Shown: positions 58,356 through 64,000 of the stretch, piece after piece
Layout of the letters: each line of letters begins with the position of its first letter
How positions within the stretch are numbered: position 1 is the stretch's first letter
Source: Pyrenopolyporus hunteri
Taxonomy: Eukaryota; Ascomycota; Sordariomycetes; Xylariales; Hypoxylaceae
Direction: 5' to 3'
DNA length: 64,000 bases
NCBI GenBank assembly: GCA_902806595.1
Contig: CADCXC010000043.1
Location: 911,889 to 975,888, forward strand
Notes under the pieces: model-generated
The model's database searches: none
What the model was told of the DNA's origin: nothing
The model's input: only the letters and a program-made list of their open reading frames with translations
Made by a program: the position numbers and the translations under genes

Positions 58356-58879
58356 CGCGTCTAAAACGAGAGCCACAGAGAGGGTGAACTAAATGAATGC
58401 GGAGGTTTTTATTTTTGCGGCCGTTAGTTCGAAAGGTGGAACTGGGTTGAACGATGAAAACCCCACCGGTGCCTACCGACCCTATTATGTACCTATGATA
58501 GGGTATTTTTGCCCTAGGCAGCAAAGTTGAGATGTGAGATGTGAGTAAAGGGCAACCAATTAAGTGAACCACCAGGTCGCCAAAGCAACGCGATCGTATT
58601 AATCTCTGTGCGCAAAAGAGGACAAAGCACCCCCTTCTAGGAGCATCCCATCGCAGTTTACAACCGAAGAAATGAAGATGGAAACCGCGTTGAAGCCGGG
58701 TCTCTTAAAAACTAGGTATGAATCGTATCTGGAAGGTTTTCGTTGTTACGAGAAGATCTTGATTTGAAGGTAACAACGATGAAGGTATGATTCAAGGGGT
58801 GCTAATCGTATGCTTAGATTGATTCCTAGAGACCATTCTACGGGAATCCCTCGTCCTTTATATACTAGATCTCTTAGTA

Positions 58880-58943
58880 CCGGCGCCGTGGCACCGGGCC
58901 CGGTGCGCCGGTGCATCGCACCGGCTCGCCTGAGCGGCGCCGG
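58880..58943. repeat. GC-rich nested palindromes
   Basis: Within 64 bp: outer arms CCGGCGCCG (58880-58888) and CGGCGCCGG (58935-58943); a perfect 14-bp palindrome CACCGGGCCCGGTG (58892-58905); and a hairpin GCCGGTGC (58907-58914)/GCACCGGC (58918-58925) with loop ATC. Surrounded by AT-rich DNA. Partly similar to 19854-19895. Confidence 0.75.
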
Positions 58944-60484
58944 GGTGACCCTGTACTCGATGACCCCCCTTTATGGCCCGTGTATTAATTCGGCCTCCTT
59001 AATTAGCCGTGGCCGCAGCCGCAGGTTTGTTATTTCGTAACATTCGTATTTTTTTCAATTCGACTTTTTCCTAACTCTTAATATAGTTAAAACATAACGG
59101 AATTTGATCGAAACATTCTTTAAACCAAATAAATTTATATTTAGTTAATTACTAATGAGCGCTGGATGAAAACGCAGATGTTTTTTATTAAAATTTGGGT
59201 AAGCGCTAACCTTACGAGAACTAAGACAAGTCAAAGGTGTCATCCCATACCATGAGGAGAGGGAGAGCTATAATTATATACTAACGTAGGTACTCAGATC
59301 TTAATGCCGCTACTCAAGTATTGGACGTTTGGTACATATGGTAGATTCCCATAATAATGTACGTTAGGTATTACGTATTATAGACTCGACGGGATGCTTT
59401 GAAACCACTCACTATCCACTTAATATTTATTACTCTAAGAGGGATTTCGAGCTCGGCCTTCCTCGCCGTCGCCTTTACGTCCCTTGGAATACTGGTATAC
59501 TTAACGAATAAGACTCTCAGGCATCTTATCGAATCATAGTCTACGGTGAGTTGTGTTGTTCATCTCGTAGGCTGTGATGTAGCTCTTACTCCGTGCCCAC
59601 TATCAGACAATTTCTCCTGCTACGTTACGGTCTCGTTTGACTAATTAATCGTTACTTGGGCTGAAGTCCGCGGATCTAGTATTCGAGAGTAGACACAATA
59701 TTTACCATCACAAAGGGGCAAATTTACGTCGAATAATTTTTCTCTACGACACGAGCGAGTCAGAAACTACATAGGATACTTAGTCACTACCTATACACCT
59801 AACCGTATTAATATCTGCCCCTACATGATTGAATCAAACAACACTGCCAAACCACTTAACCAAACTGTGCTTGATTTCCATATTTCCTTTCTAGCGAGGT
59901 TATTTGCACAGTATCATTGTTAAATTGGCTAATAATGAAAATGTTCCAAATAGTATGTGATACCATAATGTGCAGGCCGTGGCCGACTAAGCAATAAAAC
60001 GATCAGTAAAACAAAGCAACAGTCGCGATTATAAATATAATATAGTGTAAGTTCCTAAATCTTAGGAATCAAACAAGGTGAAAAAGGAGAACGAGTTATA
60101 CTGTGTTGGGGTGCCAATTTACCAAATATACATGGCTAAATTTATTCACTTTCGTATATATCCAACCAGATTTCAAACTGAATCAAGCCGAGCACTGTAC
60201 CATTACTGAACCGCTCGTACTCTCGCTAGACCTTTACGCTATAAACCCATTAGATTGGCCTGATGGTCTGAGTACCGAATACGACATCGTGTCCGAGGTT
60301 CGAAAAACTCAAAGGTGCTACGAGTCATAATTATAAAGGCGAACACAGACTGTATAATGACTTGGGATGGCCTGGGCGCTGACGGAGTCGTTAACTCGTT
60401 CTCTAACAGTACCAATTCACTCTATGTTGGCTGACGGACATCAACTCGTTTGAGCCTGGACTAGACGTGGTAATTTTTATAAGT

Positions 60485-60493
60485 ATATAAAGC
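60485..60493 (+). promoter_or_regulatory. TATA box of the F-box/ankyrin gene
   Basis: TATATAAAG, 51 bp upstream of the first ATG (60544) and 231 bp upstream of the second (60724). The longer distance would fit a start at 60724 equally well. Confidence 0.5.
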
Positions 60494-60543
60494 CTTACCC
60501 TCATCCCAATCTTAACCCGGATATAGATCAAGTAGAATTGCAT

Positions 60544-63282
60544 ATGAACAACGAATCGGATCTGTCAGATACCAGAGAAGGTTCGCCAACAATCAGATCC
60601 TCCCAACGCAACTCGCATTTACCTAGATATCCCTGGCCCGGAAACCGTAGACTAGGAAAACCTACCTCGACAACTACTTACCGCAAAACACCATACCATC
60701 TTAAGGGACAACGCGACGTAAACATGGAACGGCAATCGCCGCCCTTCCTCAACCTACCGGTTGAGGTAATCTGCTGCGTAGCAGGTCTCCTAAAGACAAA
60801 TGACCTGTCTGCGTTGTCGCGTTCTTGCCGGGACCTACACTTTATAGTAGTCCCAAGACTATACGCGCGTCATAAGGATGATACTCTCCTTATGTCGTGG
60901 GCAATAGAAACCGGAAGGACGCATATTGTTGATCGTCTCATTGCGGCCGGAGCAAACGTAAACGTGGTCTGGCATAGCGCTTTGGAAATTACAGACGAAC
61001 AAACGGAACGGTACGAGATGTTATACGGCAATCTGCCGCATCCGGCGGATCTGGTCCCGATGGAATATCCCTACGACCTCGAGAATAGGGACGCTGATAG
61101 GTACTGGGCGCCGCTTCACAGCGCCGTCATACAGGGCCACGACCAGATCGTTGGTATGCTCCTAGACAATGGTGCGGATATCAATGCACCCTCGAGAGAC
61201 GTCTGCATATGCTCCCTCCCTAAAGAGGATGACCGACAATGGCCGCCAGACCCTTCTATCTGGACGCCACTACATCTCGCCATATGCCACAGACACGAGT
61301 CCATAGTACGCCTGCTATTGTCACGGGGAGCCTCTATTGGGGTCTCGCCGATGGAGGGCCTACTAGAATCTCCTGGGTCGGGTGTTCGCCAAATCACAGC
61401 ACTGCATAGCGCCAGCTATATTGATGATCCTTCAATATTGCGCCTGCTAATCCATGAAGGGTACCAGACCGACGTTAACGTCGAGGACCCTGATGGTCGC
61501 ACGCCGATTAGCTACGCGTACTTTGCCGGAAATTGGGACGCAATTAGATTCTTAAAGAAAGCTGGGGCATCTGTAAACGCGTGCCTGGGGAGATTTACCC
61601 TTTTGAAGCATGCTTGCTATTATAACCGCTATAACGAGGCCTACGCACTCATCGGATTGGGCGCCGATATATCGCTATCTTTGGTAAAGCCCGAGGGACT
61701 ACCCTCCCTCATACATTGCTGTCTTCGACAGGTATATGAACCAAGAAATATCTTCGGCGCTACGCTAGGCGATCAGGAATGGTACAGGGCTAGACTCATC
61801 ATGTACTTCCATCGGTTTGGTGCCCAGATAGAGGGCGATAACGAGGTCGTGTGGGCAACCCGGACCGAGACTTTACAGACGCCGTTATTGACCGCGTCTC
61901 GACTATGCCTTTATAGAGCAGTAAAGGCCTTGATATCTCGAGGTGCCAACGTATATGCCGTAGACGACCAGGGCCATGCTCCCCTGATGGTGGCTTGCAG
62001 TGCAAACCTCGCTTCCTTGGGCGAGAGGCTGCGGACGGTGAAAGAACTGTTAGCGGCCAAACCGAGAGGCCAGACCTTAGAGACCCTCTGGATGCTGTGT
62101 GGGTCTCGTCGGTCTCGTTACTTTGACGTAGAGGGAGCGGAGCTGGCCCGGCTGCTTATCGACCCAAAATACCAGCCTGATCCCTCATCTCCGGAAGAAA
62201 ACTATAGGCTGATGACAAGGGCCTTGGTTAACGGAAACTGCCGAATTGCCAAAGTCTTATCGGAGAACGGGAGGGGGGCTTCGCTAGGCCACGAAGACAT
62301 CGCCGACGTAATCCGGACACGAATGGCCGACGACGACGAAAAGTCCCTCGAGTATATCTCTACGCTTCCGGAGGCAAGCGGAGTGCTCGATGACTCGTCT
62401 CTAGTCCTGAACGCGATCGAAAGGTGTCAGTTTAGCTGCGCCGCATTCCTAATCGCGGCCGGCGCGCCGGCGGATTACCAAAGCTGCCTAGCAGAGGCCT
62501 GTAGGGTAGAATCTACAGCTGTCGCCAAGATGTTTCTAGAGAAAGGGGCTGATCCTAACGGATGCCGAGGCCGCGAGCCCCTTTTGACGCGGGCCGTCTT
62601 AAACCGAGACGTGGACATGGTTCGCCTACTCCTTGATTACGGCGCGACGATGCATAGACACCCGCAGGGTTCCGAGACGGATGGGCCATTCTACGGCCCT
62701 CTAGATTTGGCGATCTCGCTCGGAATGGAACCGGTCGTCCAGGCGATGTGCAGCCACCAGAGCTACCTCGACTCGACAGAAGCACAGCGCATCGCTCACC
62801 TAGAAACCGCCTGTTGGGCGGAGCAGGACGCGGTCGGCGACGGCTCCATCCTGGGCGTAATTCTACGATCTGTAAGCCCCGACGTGGTGCTTCCGGAAGC
62901 CAATACGACAGCGCTGCATCTATGCGCGGCGAGAGGAATTTCGAAGGCGTTGCCGCCCTTGGTGCTCGCTGGCGCCAACATACACCAGTGCATCGAGCCC
63001 TCGGTATTTCTGCCGCCACAAGAATCTGTCACGCCCCCTTCGGTAGAGCTCACCCTGTTGGAGTGGGCTATACTCAACGCCCATCACAGCGTTGTCGAGG
63101 GCATGCTGGATATAACGCTCGGGCCGAAGTTGAAGGAGAATCGTGAGTTACCGCTGCAGCGCTACGCCCAGGCTGCCTTTCGCAGGCGCGATTCCTTCAT
63201 AATTTACGCACTGTTCGAAAGCGGCCTTGACCTGAACATCCGTGATGAATTCGGTGGAAGGTTAGTGGAGACATTGCAATAG
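60544..63282 (+). CDS. F-box / ankyrin-repeat protein
   Basis: Probable substrate receptor of an SCF-type ubiquitin ligase, or a repeat scaffold; the target is unknown. Single exon, 912 aa from the first ATG. A second ATG at residue 61 (60724, MERQSPPFLNLPVEV) is a credible alternative, because the F-box begins there. F-box-like segment: residues 66-108 (FLNLPVEVICCVAGLL, then LSRSCRDLHFIVVPRLYARH). From residue 112 it is built of ankyrin repeats, many with the LLDNGAD / LLSRGAS / LIAAGAN signature, e.g. WAPLHSAVIQGHDQIVGMLL, WTPLHLAICHRHESIVRLLL, TALHLCAARGIS, and a last NIRDEFGGR. There is no intron or damage. It is the last gene before the telomere, about 530 bp away. Confidence 0.92.
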   Translation: MNNESDLSDTREGSPTIRSSQRNSHLPRYPWPGNRRLGKPTSTTTYRKTPYHLKGQRDVNMERQSPPFLNLPVEVICCVAGLLKTNDLSALSRSCRDLHFIVVPRLYARHKDDTLLMSWAIETGRTHIVDRLIAAGANVNVVWHSALEITDEQTERYEMLYGNLPHPADLVPMEYPYDLENRDADRYWAPLHSAVIQGHDQIVGMLLDNGADINAPSRDVCICSLPKEDDRQWPPDPSIWTPLHLAICHRHESIVRLLLSRGASIGVSPMEGLLESPGSGVRQITALHSASYIDDPSILRLLIHEGYQTDVNVEDPDGRTPISYAYFAGNWDAIRFLKKAGASVNACLGRFTLLKHACYYNRYNEAYALIGLGADISLSLVKPEGLPSLIHCCLRQVYEPRNIFGATLGDQEWYRARLIMYFHRFGAQIEGDNEVVWATRTETLQTPLLTASRLCLYRAVKALISRGANVYAVDDQGHAPLMVACSANLASLGERLRTVKELLAAKPRGQTLETLWMLCGSRRSRYFDVEGAELARLLIDPKYQPDPSSPEENYRLMTRALVNGNCRIAKVLSENGRGASLGHEDIADVIRTRMADDDEKSLEYISTLPEASGVLDDSSLVLNAIERCQFSCAAFLIAAGAPADYQSCLAEACRVESTAVAKMFLEKGADPNGCRGREPLLTRAVLNRDVDMVRLLLDYGATMHRHPQGSETDGPFYGPLDLAISLGMEPVVQAMCSHQSYLDSTEAQRIAHLETACWAEQDAVGDGSILGVILRSVSPDVVLPEANTTALHLCAARGISKALPPLVLAGANIHQCIEPSVFLPPQESVTPPSVELTLLEWAILNAHHSVVEGMLDITLGPKLKENRELPLQRYAQAAFRRRDSFIIYALFESGLDLNIRDEFGGRLVETLQ

Positions 63283-63810
63283 TCTTTCGGCGACGTCCAG
63301 CCCGAATATCCAGACGAGCCGAAATCCGACTTGTATTACAAGGCGGAAGTGTGCCTGAAATGTCTGTAACGGCAAGTGAGCAGCAGATGAGCACCGCGGT
63401 TAATTGTATCTTATACCGTAGGAGGGAGACGACGGTAGACGTATATTATAGGCGTGGGATAGGAAGTACATATCCGACAAAGCCGTTCCTGTGAGGAGAT
63501 AATTAATTTCATTTTATCCGAAGGTAATAAAGATTAATTTCTTATTAAAGTCCCGATGGATGGTTTAACATTAATCACTATTAATATATATAACCGTATA
63601 ATAAAATTAAATATTACCCTGTAAAATAATATAATAACCCTTGTTTTTCTTCGAATTTTACGATTATTTTTATAGTTATATATTTTTCGTATTATAAAAT
63701 TAACTTTTTATTTGATAAGTCGTTTATTAATACCGTCGGTGTAAAAAGTCGTAACTTTTTTTATTTTTTACGAGAAACTACCCGTGCTTTTTTATTTTAT
63801 AATATCTTTG
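63283..63810. other. AT-rich telomere-proximal DNA
   Basis: About 530 bp that become very AT-rich after 63500. No gene, and no RecQ-type telomere-linked helicase. Confidence 0.6.
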
Positions 63811-63896
63811 TTAGGGGTTAGGGTTAGGGTTAGGGTTAGGGTTAGGGTTAGGGTTAGGGTTAGGGTTAGGGTTAAGGGTTAGGGTTAGGGTTAGGG

Positions 63897-63937
<41 letters not shown>

Positions 63938-64000
63938 GGTTAGGGTTAGGGTTAGGGTTAGGGTTAGGTTAGGCTTAGGTTAGGTTAGGTTATTAGGTTA
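63811..64000 (+). repeat. Telomere, (TTAGGG)n
   Basis: About 190 bp of tandem TTAGGG, G-rich strand running 5'->3' towards the window end as at a right chromosome end. Variants: TTAGGGG at 63811, one TTAAGGG near 63873 and one TTTAGGG near 63915. The last 35 bases are irregular TTAGG/CTTAGG/TTATTAGG units. Confidence 0.97.

Larger units (their letters stand above)
58356..60543. other. AT-rich subtelomeric DNA with GC-rich hairpins
   Basis: 2.2 kb. The promoter of the dynamin-like gene lies at the left. A sharp GC-rich island (58880-58943) is followed by AT-rich sequence (59040-60540) with no supported gene. A TATA box TATATAAAG (60485-60493) precedes the F-box/ankyrin gene. Confidence 0.5.

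Noticed and set aside
56031..58376. Dynamin-like protein starting at 58376
   Set aside because: That codon is GTG; the first ATG in frame is at 58355.
63283..63810. Telomere-linked RecQ helicase gene
   Set aside because: The space is only about 530 bp, AT-rich, and has no open frame.

Overview
The window is a chromosome end from a filamentous ascomycete (Pezizomycotina), most likely a Sordariomycete. The right edge carries TTAGGG telomere repeats, oriented 5'->3' outward, from 63811 to 64000. Genes are split by short GT-AG introns (50-158 nt), often with a visible CTAAC/CTAAT branch site. The families seen (HapX, HET, AP-1 mu, Opi1, Gtr1, a BAS2-like secreted protein, a fungal dynamin) are those of this group. 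I rebuilt 20 protein genes, most with exon junctions that restore conserved family motifs, plus one unrecognised short ORF.

Layout. 1-9.7 kb is a housekeeping block: cytosolic glutamyl-tRNA synthetase (-) diverges from mitochondrial ribosomal protein uL1m (+), which converges on COG2 (-). The iron regulator hapX (+) follows behind a 2.2-kb upstream region. 10.7-11.2 kb holds a small six-cysteine secreted protein of the BAS2 type (-). 11.2-16.5 kb is gene-poor and contains apparent relics of a Thr/Ser-rich repetitive protein. 16.5-19.4 kb encodes a C2H2/fungal-specific transcription factor (-). 19.5-24 kb is an AT-rich accessory island with a DEDDh-like (Gfd2-type) protein whose active site looks lost, repeat debris and a HET-domain protein (-). 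24.3-31.3 kb holds AP-1 mu (-) and Opi1 (+). 31.3-43.6 kb is mixed: a tRNA-like Pol III unit, an unknown ORF, a GNAT acetyltransferase (-), a secreted BBE-type flavin oxidase (+), an intact 395-bp MITE with mimp/impala-like ends, Gtr1 (+) and a secreted HNH nuclease (+). 44-52 kb is a second housekeeping block: Shp1/p47 (-), Mim1 (+), Oxa1 (+), Urc4/DUF1688 (-). 52-64 kb is subtelomeric: a probable Zn2Cys6 regulator relic, a dynamin-like GTPase (-), an AT-rich zone with a GC-rich hairpin cluster, an F-box/ankyrin protein (+), AT-rich DNA and the telomere.

How the genes relate. There is no operon-like pathway or biosynthetic cluster. Mim1 and Oxa1 are neighbouring mitochondrial membrane-biogenesis factors, and uL1m is a third mitochondrial protein. 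Gtr1 (nutrient signalling), Opi1 (phospholipid repression) and HapX (iron) are regulators of metabolism. Three accessory proteins (HET, dynamin-like GTPase, F-box/ankyrin) lie in or beside AT-rich islands, a setting typical of rapidly evolving self/non-self or stress genes in fungi. Intergenic DNA throughout is peppered with a palindromic TACCTAGGTA-type motif. All names are from reading motifs by eye; no database search was possible.
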